A stretch of 64,000 nucleotides of DNA from Macrostomum hystrix (GCA_950097015.1 CATNEN010000001.1:18046501-18110500); one strand, 5' to 3'; positions 54,328-64,000 are shown, counted from the first letter of the stretch. Made by a program: numbers and translations. Notes: generated from the letters alone by a model not told the origin.

Positions 54328-54465
54328 CGACTTTTAAGTTGGTTCATTATATTTGTTCATGACCGCCTGACGAGCACTTCCCCTTGTACGCATTCACGCC
54401 TGTCAATCGTAATGTCGCGTCGTTATTGCTGACGCTCGGCCCCGGGCGCCGGCGCGTGATGGCCG
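54328..54465 (-). repeat. Repeated 3' end of the GC-rich ORF unit, copy 2
   Basis: Copy of 52749-52893 with scattered substitutions. The encoded tail differs at two residues but keeps the stop, which suggests two related coding units, the second truncated here to its end. Confidence 0.8.
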
Positions 54466-54733
54466 GGTAGTGAGGCCGGGTCGTTTGCTGATTGGCCGGG
54501 ACTGTAGCCCAGGGGGTAGCGCTCGCGGGGTGGTGGGTGTCCGCTACCCCGGCTGGTCCGGCCCGGCTTGGCGTGGGTGACTTAGCTTAAAAAAACAAGA
54601 TCAATATAAAGATAAAAAAATCAAGGTTTGATGATTTATATATATTGTATTAAGAAAGGAGTGGGTGTCTCGCTCTTGTATTGAGCAATATATCGTTGAA
54701 TTGAAGACTACTATGCACATTTAAACACCTATT

Positions 54734-54809
54734 TAAACACACCGGAGGGATCAAAAGCGAGGAAGACAGCGATTGCGAAAGGCAGGCAGCGGCCGAACAA
54801 AAGATCCCC
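54734..54809 (+). repeat. Direct repeat A downstream of the recombinase
   Basis: Matches 55054-55129 almost base for base (AAACACACCGGAGGGA, AAAAGCGAGGAAGACAGCGA, GGCAGGCAGCGGCCGAACAA), with two or three differences; 245 bp separates the copies. Confidence 0.9.
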
Positions 54810-55053
54810 AAAGGATCGGAACGAATGCGGAGTATATTTGGCGAATCAGAGAATTAAAACAGAATTAAAACAGATTAGGGAAAAAAAATTAAACGAATAG
54901 CGGCAGAGGTGAGACGGCAGGAGCGCGGGGGCTTAAAGCGAGCCGGGGCAGCCAGCCACCCCACGCCCACCGCCTCCAGAGTACACGCACGCATGCACAA
55001 AGCACCACCCCCCAGTGTGTCTAACACACCTTACTCAGAGAGTAACGAACGCA

Positions 55054-55129
55054 TTAAACACACCGGAGGGACCAAAAGCGAGGAAGACAGCGAGTGCGAA
55101 AGGCAGGCAGCGGCCGAACAAAAGATCCC
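55054..55129 (+). repeat. Direct repeat B downstream of the recombinase
   Basis: Second copy of the repeat at 54734. It sits about 50 bases beyond the recombinase stop codon (minus strand), the kind of split direct repeat seen at the 3' end of tyrosine-recombinase retroelements such as Ngaro/DIRS. Confidence 0.9.
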
Positions 55130-55176
55130 AACCCCCAAGCGATGGGGAAGGGGAGAAAAGAAAGGGGGATAAGCAG

Positions 55177-55815
55177 TTACAGGCAGGCGGCCTGAACTTG
55201 AGAAGCATTAAAAACAGCGGAGCGCTTGCGGCGCGACAAAGCAGAGTTGGCAGAAAAGTAACGGAGGACAGCGTCCGATCGCCAGCCACCGACAGTCCGA
55301 GTGTCCGATTCTGACAAGCCAACTTGATTGCAGAAGCTGGCTCCTCCTCGCCGAATGCTGTGGCCGGAGAAACCAGCCGGTGGGATGCCACAAGCAGCTA
55401 GGCACGTGCGGAGGCAGCTGATGAACTGGCTGGCCGAGAGCTCACATCCTTGGCTCAAGCTAAACAGCGGTTCTCTTGGATCGTCGGCAGGTGACAGGCG
55501 CAGATGCTATCACAGAGCGCGCACTGGGCAAAGCGAAGGTTCTTGGAGGTTCTAGCGTCGCCCCGAATTGGTTGGTCTTGACGCGGGAGGGCCAGCTTCC
55601 AGCGGCTAGAAGAAGCAGACAGGCAAGCCCTCAATACCGGGCAGCTGAGGCGCAACATGCCCCACCAGCCCACCAGAAGAGCGGCCCAGAAGGCGGCCTG
55701 GAGGTCAAGCCGAGGGATGGTGCGCTCCAGAGTAAGCGGCTCTGCCTGCTTGCAGCGCAGGCCAAGGAGGCGGTTTGCACCACGAAGGGCCAGTTGAACA
55801 GCAAAGGCTTTTACC
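55177..55815 (-). pseudogene. Tyrosine recombinase fragment (DIRS/Ngaro- or Crypton-like)
   Basis: Three pieces on the minus strand resemble tyrosine recombinases of eukaryotic mobile elements. 55815 to ~55640 encodes a CKQAEPLTLERTIPRLDL / FWAALLVGWWGMLRL block. After a frame change, RVKTNQFGATLE-type sequence follows to a stop near 55464. A third frame, 55458-55177, gives the catalytic C-terminal domain: GFSGHSIRRGGASF (HxxR motif), GGWRSDAVLRYF (Trp/His position and nucleophilic Tyr) and a basic tail. Two frame changes make it non-functional. Direct repeats lie just downstream. RT and methyltransferase domains are not visible, because the 5' side abuts Helitron sequence. That leaves Crypton or a truncated Ngaro/DIRS element as options; the direct repeats favour the latter. 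Confidence 0.8.
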
Positions 55816-55849
55816 GGGTCAGGGGCGCCAGTGGCTTGATGCAGAAACG

Positions 55850-58800
55850 AGACGGCATGGACATAGGCTGCACTTGCCGTTCTCCATGCAGGAACAGCGC
55901 GGGTTCACTTTGCCACACGGCCCGTGAATCATGTGGGTCTTGACCAGCTCGTGCAGCACTGGCTGAGTTCGAGGATCCGGAATCTCCGCGGAGACGATCG
56001 CATCGTATCGGTCAGGAGTAACACGATGCCCACTGGCCAGCCACAGCAATATGTGGACATGTGGGAGACCTGAGTTACAATAGCAGAACCAGTATAAATC
56101 ACCATCTCCCGTTAGTTTACAGGGTAGGAAATTAGAATCTTCATTTTCATCTAGCAACTTGAATGAATTAATTGAAATAAAAAGTACGCACATCTTTAAA
56201 GCCGACATAAATCAAGGCAGAGCCAGAAAAGCAATCAAAATAGCTTCATAAAAAATAATTTTCTATAACAACGGGCTCACCGCACTTCTGGTACTCTAGT
56301 AAACACACATGCGCGGAGACCTGACCACATAGTTTCTTCAGTCGCGCCATCAGAGCCTTCTTCAGCTCAAACACGCGGCTGACAATGTCTGGCCGGTCCT
56401 CCGGCTTCTGTCCCGGCAGCAGCTCGTCGCTGATCTCCTGCCACTTCGGGTTGCAGGTGGCCGTCACAAACAGGTCCGGCTTACCAAATTTTTGGACGTA
56501 GGCCATTGCATCCTGCAGCCGCTCCATCATGTACCGGGGACCGCCCACGAAACTTGATGACAGAAACACTGGCTTGCCGACCTCATTAGGATCCGCTGCT
56601 TTCCGCAGCCCGTCCTCTGCAAACAGGGCATCGCGCAGGCCGCTGTACGTCTCGCTGCTGAGGTCATCCTGGTGGGTGCGGAGATAGGTCAGTCTTTCGC
56701 ACTCGATTTTCGAGCATTGATCAACCAGGTACTGCTGAAGCAGGCGGCGGCCGTAGTGAAGCGCGTTGAACTGGCCGGGCCGCACCATGATCTCGCTGGC
56801 GTAGTATTTGCGAGGCGTCAGCTTGCCCCCGTTCGTCATCCTCAACTCTGGGTGCCACCCGTCCTGTCCATACGGCAAGAACAGCACGTACTGCAGGGCA
56901 TCGTATGATCGATGCGTCACAGACACTGAGAGCAGACAGACGCCTGCGGTCTTCATCAGGACTTTGAAGCTCAATAACTACGTCACGAGAAGTCATGGCC
57001 CCGTCGGAAGCATCTCCAACAACGAGTATGCCAACTTCGCTTGCTTCGGGCAGATTATAGCGCCTTGGGGTTAACGATCGCAACTTTGCCTTCAGCGAGG
57101 TGAGGTGCAGAACGGCATTGTAGCTCCTGATGTTGGTCAAGAAATCAGGGTTCTCAGGGTGGCGACCAAGGAACAAATCCAGCAGGACCTGCGGCACCGT
57201 CTTTGCAGGCACCTTCACCTTGCCGGCTGCACAGCAGATTCCTGGCGGCTCTCCCTTCCAGACCAAGGCGTGGCAGTTCTGGCATGGCTTGCTCATGCGG
57301 CCGAGCTGATGAGTCTGGGGTTCTAGCCTGGCTGCGGCATGGGCTCTGTGGTGTATGGGGAAAGTCTATTTGATATCAGAAGAATAAAATGCATTCCTAA
57401 AGTTTTACTTCTTATAAATTATCCCATGCAATTAACCTACTAAGTTTTGCAAAGAAATAAAGAGTACAAAGCAAGTAAAAAAGCAAAATCTATCAACGAT
57501 GGTTTTGAAGCGATGCACACCCACCCAGCATCATCATCTGACAACTCGGGAATATCGGATGTGACACTGGCATCCGGCAGCTCCGAATTCCCCTCAGCGC
57601 CGGCACGCAGTGGTGTCGAGTGGGCCCAGCTGTTGGGTGAAGTGAAAGAGGGGTAGGAATTGCCTGCTGTTATGATTACTTGTACACCTTATTTACACCT
57701 GAATTTCCCACAAATTAGAATCAATTTATTCACCCAGGGTCATCAGCCGAATGATCTGGAACAGCTGATCCTGCACTGAATTCACCGGTAGGCTTCTGGG
57801 AATTCCCAACAGAAGCACATGGCGGCGCCGGACTCAATGAGTTCTCGGCTCTTGATTTCAATAAACAAAAAGTTGGATAGTCCTTTTGGATGTGATTGTC
57901 GTACTCATCATTGTCATCATTAGGCTGATTTTGAAAGCGAAAAACTCCAGAACTGAACTCACCCAGCAGTCACGAAGCGCAGAGACTCGTAGTGTTCACC
58001 ATGGCGATCATAGAGAAGCCGCACCACAGCAGCCGCAGGCCTCCTAGCAGCTGAAACTTGCTGAACCTGCTGGAGCTGACTTCTGTCACCGTCAGCATAC
58101 TGATAGATGACATAGTCCACATCCAGCAGCTGGTTCAATATGGGTGCAATGTGCTCATGCACATTAACTCTAGCGCGCTGAGTCTCAGCTACCACTCTGT
58201 CCACTGTCAGCCCAATAGCCTTCAGTGTGATCTGCTGAGCTTCCAGCAGCGGTCTCGCATTGGCAGCTATGGTGCGCCGGAGTTGCTGGTGGTCCATGTA
58301 GATTGGAGTGCCAATCAGCTGGTCAGAGATGGCGTGAAACCAGCAGTTGCCATCACCGCGGACCCTGGTAACCTGAGTTGCACTTAGTGGCAAACTCTGA
58401 GGCAGTGGCTGAAGGCTGCGAAATCAAAATTATCGAAAATAAATGGATTACTGGTATGTAAAATATGAAAAAGTCATTAAAAGGTTATCAAACCGCATAC
58501 AAATGCATTTGATGTATTTGCATGGCACTTTCTGAAATCTGAAATCCTTGCTTATGACAATTTTACTAAAAAACTAACGAAATATTTGTGCATAAAAGTC
58601 GTTGACTGAAAAAATATTGCACGTAAACTATTCTGAAACAAAAAATACTAAAAGCACTTAACAAATTTAATCTGCATGTATATACTCAGCAACAGTTTAA
58701 ACTCTCCCTCTTAAAATCGTGCGCTGGTTATGTGTGCGTCCCGTAAACCTTTCGGATGCATTAAAGTTCTGAAAACTTCATAAATGAGCAGCAGATATGT

Positions 58801-59359
58801 TCAACGTTACGGATCTACCATGTACCCATGAAGCCCTTGGGGGATTTCAATCTGCAGATAAAAAAACCATAAATGGCGAGCTCTTTAGTTAATTAAATTT
58901 CTATATCTCAATATTAATCTCAAAAGTTTCTAATTCAAAACCAATTTCATCGTCTTACCTGAAGCTTTGCTCCGGCTCAAGTGATGTCCGATAGTACGAG
59001 GGATTCGAGCTTAGTCGATCGTCTCGCTGCGATTCAGATTCTTCAGCCCTTCGCTGACTCGAGCGCTCTTTGTCGGCCTGCAGGCGGGCGACTCGCTCGG
59101 CTTCTGTCTCGGCAGACCTGCGCAGCTCCGAACGCTCTTTGTCGGCCTGCAGGCGAGCGTTCTTTTCTTCTGGCTTGACTTACTTTGACTTAGCGGCAGG
59201 GAGCCTCCTTTCTTCTGGCGATTCACAAGTCCTGCGCCGAGCCAACCGCTCTTTGTCCTTCTGCAGGCGCTGCTCTCGGGACTCAGCGGTCTCTTCTCGA
59301 CGACGTCGCTTTGCCTCGCGACTCTTCTGCAATGCACTTTTGGCACCACGCTTTACCAT
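55850..59359 (-). pseudogene. Helitron Rep polyprotein with OTU domain, five exons, truncated
   Basis: Minus-strand exons are 58959..59359, 57963..58415, 57525..57629, 56281..57345 and ~55850..56069, all with GT-AG borders and matching phases. Exon 1 is a charged coiled-coil (repeats of RLQADKERS) with an in-frame TAA at 59180-59182. Exon 2 is an OTU-type cysteine protease: RVRGDGNCWFHAI carries the Asp/Cys pair and GEHYESL the His. Exon 3 is a short acidic linker. Exon 4 holds the Helitron-like N domain (QLGRMSKPCQNCHALVWKGE; HRSYDALQY; SSFVGGPRYMMERLQDAMAYVQKFGKPDLFVTATCNPKWQEI read in parts), with one extra base near 56922. The 211-bp intron 4 splits the HUH motif, completed in exon 5 as [10 protein letters not shown]. 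The chain then stops after the HGPCG...CMENGKC region. The catalytic Tyr pair and the PIF1-like helicase are missing, replaced by recombinase sequence. The copy is inactive. Confidence 0.9.
57963..58415 (-). CDS. OTU protease exon of the Helitron
   Basis: This exon on its own is intact: about 150 residues from LQPLPQSLPLSATQ to RFVTAG, with acceptor TTTCGCAG and donor GTGAGT. The OTU signature GDGNCWFHAI and the C-terminal HY are both present. OTU domains are cysteine proteases, usually acting on ubiquitin, and are a known accessory in some animal Helitron/Helentron proteins. No decay is visible in this exon, in contrast to exons 1 and 4. Exon boundaries: 58416 (acceptor side) and 57962 (donor side). 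Confidence 0.88.
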
Positions 59360-59366
59360 TGTAACA

Positions 59367-59438
59367 ACTGACTGACTGACTGACTAAATGACTGACTGAC
59401 TGACTGACTGACTGACTGACTGACTGACTGACTGACTG
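59367..59438 (+). repeat. (ACTG)n microsatellite
   Basis: About 18 copies of ACTG with one TAAATG interruption, directly upstream of the Helitron ATG (59359, minus). It accounts for the Ser-Val-Ser-Gln frames on the minus strand. Confidence 0.97.
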
Positions 59439-59884
59439 AATATGGATAGATTGTACTTTAAGATACGAGTAGATAAGAGCACGAGGGCGTACAAATATTA
59501 TTAACAATAAGGAAAAGTAGAAATGAAAATAATAACAATAACAGTAACCTATCTTTGAAATTATTGCAGGATTGAGTGATTAAGAGCTTTGAGGAGTAGA
59601 GTGAAAACAATTTCGCTGAAGATACTGTAGTCAGTTATATATTCATTTCAAAATTCGCAGTCGGATGACACAATCACCCATTGACACCCGGCAGGGATAG
59701 AAAGTAGAAAGGTACACATAGGAAAACAGGAGAGTGCTGAGGCAGTGGGCCTGTTGGACAGCAATAACGCAATTCACTTACAAATCAGACTGCAGACTGA
59801 TGCCAGGGGTACACATGCCTTGGCACATTGCCAAGTGAGCCAACAAACTCCCTTTCCCTCATTGAAATCTGCTATGTACATTTT

Positions 59885-60063
59885 ACTTATTCAAATCAAA
59901 TCATCCAATCAGCCAAATTGGGTGATTTTGAGACAAATTGAGACAAATTTATAAACGCACGTACGGGTCGAAAAGCAGTGACGCAATTCTATTCAATTGA
60001 GAGTATCGGGCCCTGTTCTGTGCTATACCAATGCACGCGCGAGCGAGAAAAAGCACCGATGCA
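59885..60063 (+). repeat. Dispersed repeat module H, copy 1
   Basis: About 180 bp, starting ACTTATTCAAATCAAAT and ending GCGAGAAAAAGCACCGATGCA. It recurs at 61952-62110 with about 85-90% similarity by eye. Copy 1 is followed by module T and then the composite minisatellite element. Confidence 0.85.
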
Positions 60064-60141
60064 ATCTAATAAAACTGACAGTGTCCGGCCCTATTCTAAT
60101 TTAACCTTGTTGGCCTCCTATTGAAAGCAATAGGAAAACTC

Positions 60142-60315
60142 GTTTTTCGAATATTTAATACCCTTGGCATTGACACAGAATGATGAAATTTGATCAGTCT
60201 AATCCTTGGATGAATTGGCACTTTTTAGTGAAAACAGGAAAAAAATTGGTCTAGCCATTCATTCGCTAGAGCATTTCAGATAGACAAACAGATCTTAGAC
60301 ATTTAGTATAGTAGG
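60142..60315 (+). repeat. Dispersed repeat module T, copy 1
   Basis: Begins GTTTTTCGAATATTTAATAC and ends TTTAGTATAGTAGG. A related module at 61741-61923 starts with the same GTTTTTCGAATATTTAAT and ends TTTTAGTATAGTGG. The 'attggt...agcc...ttttagtata' design resembles 3' tails of RTE-like non-LTR elements and their SINEs, but this is only a resemblance. Confidence 0.65.
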
Positions 60316-61330
60316 ACTAGCAAGTTTTGTCCCCCTTCGGGGAGCAGAAATATTTTTAATTCGTCCAGTATACACATTTTAGCAGCTGTATTTTAGCCTT
60401 TTTTGCGCTACAATGATCAGTTGACAATGATCCCCCAGTTGATAATGATCCCCCAATTGATGATGATCCCCCAGTTGACAATGATCCCCCAGTTGACAAT
60501 AATCCCCGTTAATGATGATCCCCCAGTTGATGATGATCCCCCAGTTGACAATGATCCCCCAGTTGACAATGTTCCCCCAGTTGACAATGATCCCCCAGTT
60601 GACAATGATCCCCCATTTAATGATGACTCCCCATTGATCATGATGCCCATTGGACAATGTTGCCCAGTTGAATTTTTATATTAGCTTGTTATGTAGAAAA
60701 TTGAGAAGAACAACAATTAAATGAATATTAGGCAAAATATTTATCATTATGACGTTATGAGATAACAAACTCAAAATGTCGAGAATTCAATTCAATGACA
60801 AAAGAAACATTTTGGCATGATTCAAACTCTGGTTTAATCATGATTCAAACTCTGGTTTAGCCATGATTCAGACTCTAGTTTAGCAATGATTCAGACTCTG
60901 GTTTAGCCATGATTCAAACTCTGGTTTAGCCATGATTTAGACTATGGTTTAGCCATGATTCAGACTCCAGTTTTGCCATGATTCAAGCTCTGTTTTAGCC
61001 ATGATTCAAGATCTGGTTTAGCCATGATTCAAGATCTGGTTTAGCCATGATTCAGACTATGGTTTAGCCATGATTCAAACTCTGGTTTAGCCATGATTCA
61101 GACTCTAGTTTAGCAATGATTCAGACTCTGGTTTAGCCATGATTCAAGATCTGGTTTAGCCATGATTTAGACTATGGTTTAGCCATGATTCAGACTCCAG
61201 TTTAGCCATGATTCAAACTCTGGTTTAGCCATGATTTAAACTCTGGTTTTGCTATGATTCAGACTCTGGTTTAGCCTTGATTCAGACGCTGTTTTTGCCA
61301 TGATTCAAACTCTGGTTTGCTATGATTTAT
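60316..61330 (+). mobile_element. Composite two-minisatellite repeat element, copy B
   Basis: Same four modules as copy A at 7752-9640: head (ACTAGCAAGTTTTG, C-run, ATATTTTTAATTCGTCCAGT), 17/18-bp minisatellite (60415-60640), linker (TTATATTAGCTTG... ATCATTATGACGTTATGA) and 23-bp minisatellite (60813-61326). Both arrays are shorter here (about 13 and 22 units), so copy number varies between loci while the unique modules remain close. It starts immediately after module T. Confidence 0.8.
60813..61326 (+). repeat. 23-bp minisatellite (second module, copy B)
   Basis: About 22 units around CCATGATTCAAACTCTGGTT with the TTTAGCC linker. Variants (CAGACTCTAG, GATCTGG, CAGACTATGG) partly match those of copy A. 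The 22-bp TGGCTATG form that is abundant in copy A is absent here. Confidence 0.95.
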
Positions 61331-61740
61331 AATATTTCATTTACGAAATGAAAAAAATAAATTTAAATAATCTTCAATCACTACTGGCTGACAATTATTC
61401 TAAAATGATTTGACGCAGTGCAGAATCGAACCCTAGCCTAGCCTAGCCTATAACCTATTCCTAGTGCCTACACATAGGCTATTCCGACTGTTGGTTAGTG
61501 GGTGCAAAAATCAGCCTTATAAAATGAATTCTCAAAGTTCTGGCTTTGTACAATGAAGTAAGAATATAGAGTACACTCAGTCTCGCGGTTGTGTACATTT
61601 ATTTCAAATTTGTCTCCAGAGTGCAGGCTTCAATTTCAATCAGCTTGGGGTTTTTGCGCAATTTGACGATGCCATTCTAATTCAGTGGCAGTGAGTAAAA
61701 TTCTCAATAGGCCAAGATGGTTTGACCTTTAAAAAATCAT
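61331..61740. other. Spacer after the composite element
   Basis: No gene. A short CCTAG tandem (CCTAGCCTAGCCTAGCCTA) is at 61434-61452. Confidence 0.45.
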
Positions 61741-61923
61741 GTTTTTCGAATATTTAATCCACTTAGCAATAAAGTTAAGCTTAATAAAAATACGTGTATA
61801 ATTGTCCCTATATTTGGCATATTTTGGTGAAGAAATGGTGAAAATTGGTTGAGCCGTTTGGGAGAAAATCAATTACAAGCAACCAAGCAACCAAGCAAGC
61901 AAGCATTTCATTTTTAGTATAGT
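61741..61923 (+). repeat. Dispersed repeat module T, copy 2
   Basis: Starts GTTTTTCGAATATTTAATCC, contains ATTGGTTGAGCCGTTTGGGA and a CAAGCAACCAAGCAAGCAAG run, and ends TTTTAGTATAGTGG. The GAGCCGTTTGGGAGAAA block is common near the 3' end of invertebrate non-LTR/SINE repeats. Confidence 0.65.
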
Positions 61924-61951
61924 GGTGGAGGAAAAATTGAGCATCATAATT

Positions 61952-62110
61952 ACTTATTCAAATCAAATTACTCAATCAGCCAATAGAGATAAATATATAA
62001 ACTCACGTACGGGTGCTAGAAGCAGTGACGCAATCCTATTCAATTGAGAGTATTGGGCCCTGTTCAGTGCTATAACAATGCACGCGCGGGCGAGAAAAAG
62101 CACCGATGCA
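61952..62110 (+). repeat. Dispersed repeat module H, copy 2
   Basis: Second copy of 59885-60063. It ends at GCACCGATGCA, where LTR-element leader sequence (ATGCTAGAGTGTCTTCGGGT) begins; the two share the bases ATGC at the junction. Confidence 0.85.
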
Positions 62111-64000
62111 TGCTAGAGTGTCTTCGGGTTGTGGCTGCTGCAGGAGTTGGGGACTGTCTGCGGGGTTTTCCTGCTTGACTGTTCCGGGCAAGGGTAGTCT
62201 AAACGCAGTAACCGGGCTTTAGCCACGGACTCCTAAGCCGAAGCGAGGCTCCAGATGAGAAATACCTGGGCTTCCCAGCCTTGTAAATCGCGGAGGTGAG
62301 CCCCGGGCCATCCCCCCGGGAATTAAGGGCCCTCTGAGCGAATCGGGGATTAGCCTTTCTTTGGGCGTCGCGCAAGGCCCGCTTTCATGTACCTGATTCT
62401 GAAGGTGCCACGTAACTTTGACTAAGTCTAACTTAGGGGCGGAATAGTTAAGGGTCGGGACCCTGAGGGAGTCTAGCGACACCCGTGCCCGCGCCCTGAA
62501 ACTGCCGACCTTGGGGATAGGCTAGAAATCGGTCGGCACGTCCTTTTTCTAAGAAGCTCTCTGAAGGGTAGTCTAAACGTAGTAACCGGGCTTTTGCCCT
62601 ACGGACTCCTAAGCCGAAGCGAGGCTCCAGAGGGGAAATACCTGGACTTTCCAGCCTTGTAAATCGCGGAGGTAAGCCCCCGGCCATCCCCCCGGGAATT
62701 AAGGGCCCTCTGAGCGAATCGGGGATTAGCCTTCTTTGAGTAACTTTTTAAAGACGTGTACTTTCCAAGGTAGGGCGATAGGCTGCTGCAGGCGCTGCCT
62801 GCGGTAGTACTGGCCCGCCGTACCTGTAGTGTAACAGTTCGCTATAGGGTTGCAGAATGAGTGCTGGTTAAAACCTAGACTCCTATGTCCCAATTTCGAG
62901 TGCGCTCAAGCAGTTGTCGGAAGCCGAGGCCGGAAGCAGAGCTAGCCAGGGCCCCAGGCCTTTCTCTCTCCTATCAGTTTACATTTTCTCGCTTTATCAG
63001 CCGCTGCACCGCAGTGTTTGTTCATTAGGGCCGGGATTTCTTTTTGATTTTTGCCAGGTGACAAGTCAGCCGGGCTTCTCAATTGTTCAGTTCGCCACGG
63101 CCTCTGTCGTGTGCAGAATCCCGCTTAGCCCACCTTTCTCACTTTATTTTTGCATTAGCGACACCCCCTCAAACTCGCAAAATCCTCATTTCCTCTGTGG
63201 TCGACATGTCTGACCAGGAGGATGAGGTGTTGGAGGCCGTCGGCAATGCCCGCCCACCGAGAGGCCGCGCTGCAGCTGCAGCGCGCGCCGAACCGCCTGC
63301 GGCCGCAGCAGGCCAAACAGCTGACCCAGTTGAGCGCCTAGCCTCCCTGCTAGAGCGACTTGAAGTGCGCCGCCCCCGGAATCACCGGGTGAAGGTGGCA
63401 ATCGAACCTTATGAATCTCCGAAGGATTCCTTCCCGCGCTGGCTGCGCCGGTTCAACCTCAAAATCGAGGCCGAGGGGTTAGAAACCGAGGAAGAACGAA
63501 TTCTGACCCTCCTAGCCCATTTAGGTGGCGAGCCACTAACGCAGGCTATGAGCCTACCGCGCCGCGGGACTTACTTGCGATTTGTCCAAGATTTAACCGA
63601 GGCCCTCAGCGGCGCCTGTACACCTTATGCCCGGCTCCTTAGCGGGCGGAACCTCAAACAGGCCCGTGACGAGTCGTATGCCTCCTTCGCCGACCGCCTG
63701 CGGTCCGCCGCCACCCAGGTGAATCCTAATGGTCGAGGCGCGCCCTTTGAACAGGCCCTCCTGGCTTCGTTCCTTGAAGGCATTACGGCCCCTTCGGAGG
63801 TGCTGGCCCCCATCATGCGGCTGGACTTCGCGACCATGGAGGAGGCCGCTGCCGAGCTGCGTGCCGCCACTCAGGCATTCGAGATGGCGGCCGAGCGGGA
63901 TCCGCGTCGGCGAGTGCGGCAGGTGAAGGCCGAGCCGGATGACAGGCAAGGATGCTCCAGCGAAATCCAGGCCGTCCGCAAGGATCAGCAGCAGCTGGCA
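62107..64000 (+). mobile_element. LTR retrotransposon element 3, 5'-truncated, runs off the window
   Basis: The match to element 2 begins inside its leader (ATGCTAGAGTGTCTTCGGGT at 62107, equivalent to ~41608) and continues through the duplicated leader blocks (62191 and 62565) into gag. No LTR precedes it, so it is truncated or rearranged at the left; the right side is outside the window. Junction microhomology with module H suggests non-homologous end joining or template switching. Confidence 0.85.
63206..64000 (+). CDS. gag: Element 3 gag, open to the window end (partial)
   Basis: The ATG at 63206 (MSDQEDEVLEAVGNARPPRG) opens a frame of 265 codons with no stop up to the last base. It is collinear with element 2's gag. 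It retains the two bases missing there, so the segment SPKDSFPRWLRRFNLKIEAEG reads through. The capsid-like region (TLLAHLGGEPLTQAMSLPRR; FVQDLTEALSGACTPYARLL) and the Gln-rich coiled-coil start are present. This is the best guide to the ancestral gag frame in the window. Protease, if present, lies beyond 64000. Confidence 0.88.
   Translation, partial: MSDQEDEVLEAVGNARPPRGRAAAAARAEPPAAAAGQTADPVERLASLLERLEVRRPRNHRVKVAIEPYESPKDSFPRWLRRFNLKIEAEGLETEEERILTLLAHLGGEPLTQAMSLPRRGTYLRFVQDLTEALSGACTPYARLLSGRNLKQARDESYASFADRLRSAATQVNPNGRGAPFEQALLASFLEGITAPSEVLAPIMRLDFATMEEAAAELRAATQAFEMAAERDPRRRVRQVKAEPDDRQGCSSEIQAVRKDQQQLA

Larger units (their letters stand above)
54466..55176. other. Spacer with direct repeats downstream of the recombinase
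   Basis: It contains a GC-rich patch (54466-54580) resembling a Pol III A box (TAGCCCAGGGGGTAGCGCTC) but without a B box, then two ~76-bp direct repeats described separately. No gene is supported. Confidence 0.4.

Noticed and set aside
54466-54580. tRNA-derived SINE
   Set aside because: An A-box-like stretch (TAGCCCAGGGGGTAGCGCTC) is present but no B box or tail structure could be found, and no second copy is in the window.
61420-61455. tRNA-like B box near GAATCGAACCCTAG
   Set aside because: Only the B-box-like core is present; no cloverleaf can be formed and the adjacent CCTAG repeats explain the similarity.

Overview
The window is eukaryotic and metazoan. Host genes have GT-AG introns, there is a nuclear tRNA-Gly, minisatellites are very abundant, and there is a dense, nested set of class I and class II transposons. 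I recognise no bacterial operons, prophage or CRISPR arrays. The mix of GC-rich retroelements, long minisatellite arrays inside introns and small secreted genes would suit a free-living flatworm such as Macrostomum or another lophotrochozoan. That placement is inference; nothing here proves the species.

Layout 1-16,980 (host gene-bearing, AT-rich): the last exon of a plus-strand gene (482-714); tRNA-Gly(GCC) (1856-1926, minus); a 16-bp minisatellite; a two-exon calmodulin-like gene (3075-4326, minus) with an intron mostly made of an 18-bp minisatellite; two almost identical secreted-protein genes (5604-6112 and 10667-11175, plus) on either side of a composite element built from two different minisatellites; a decayed mariner with TIRs; the 16-bp minisatellite again, inverted; two more minisatellites; and a two-exon, possibly MIF4G-like gene (14330-16641, minus) with a 21-bp minisatellite filling its intron.

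16,981-28,119 (DNA transposon zone): a decayed piggyBac, a Tc1/mariner-type element with ~149-bp TIRs, a hAT-type MITE with a perfect 8-bp target duplication, a second MITE-like inverted repeat, a 21-bp minisatellite, and a hAT transposase fragment whose terminal repeat matches the MITE.

28,120-~50,018 (nested LTR retrotransposons): a truncated LTR, then element 1 (Ty3/gypsy type; gag plus RT-RNase H-integrase, several frameshifts, no recognisable protease), into which element 2 (38989-49931) has inserted. Element 2 has two 2,325-bp LTRs that look identical, a 4-bp target duplication, a frameshifted gag-protease and an unknown Trp-rich ORF, but no RT, RNase H or integrase. Both elements carry, on the opposite strand just before the 3' LTR position, the same kind of small spliced gene ending in a hydrophobic segment. 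In element 2 three exons join in consistent phase and a TATA motif lies upstream. In element 1 the last exon is the exact site of element 2's insertion. This antisense gene, and the complementary coding content of the two elements, are the most novel signals in the window.

50,019-64,000: a candidate first exon of a plus-strand gene; a repeat-associated GC-rich ORF of unknown function; a tyrosine-recombinase pseudogene followed by split direct repeats; an OTU-containing Helitron (five exons, minus, truncated before the helicase); a second copy of the two-minisatellite element with flanking repeated modules; and the leader plus open gag of a third LTR element that runs off the end.
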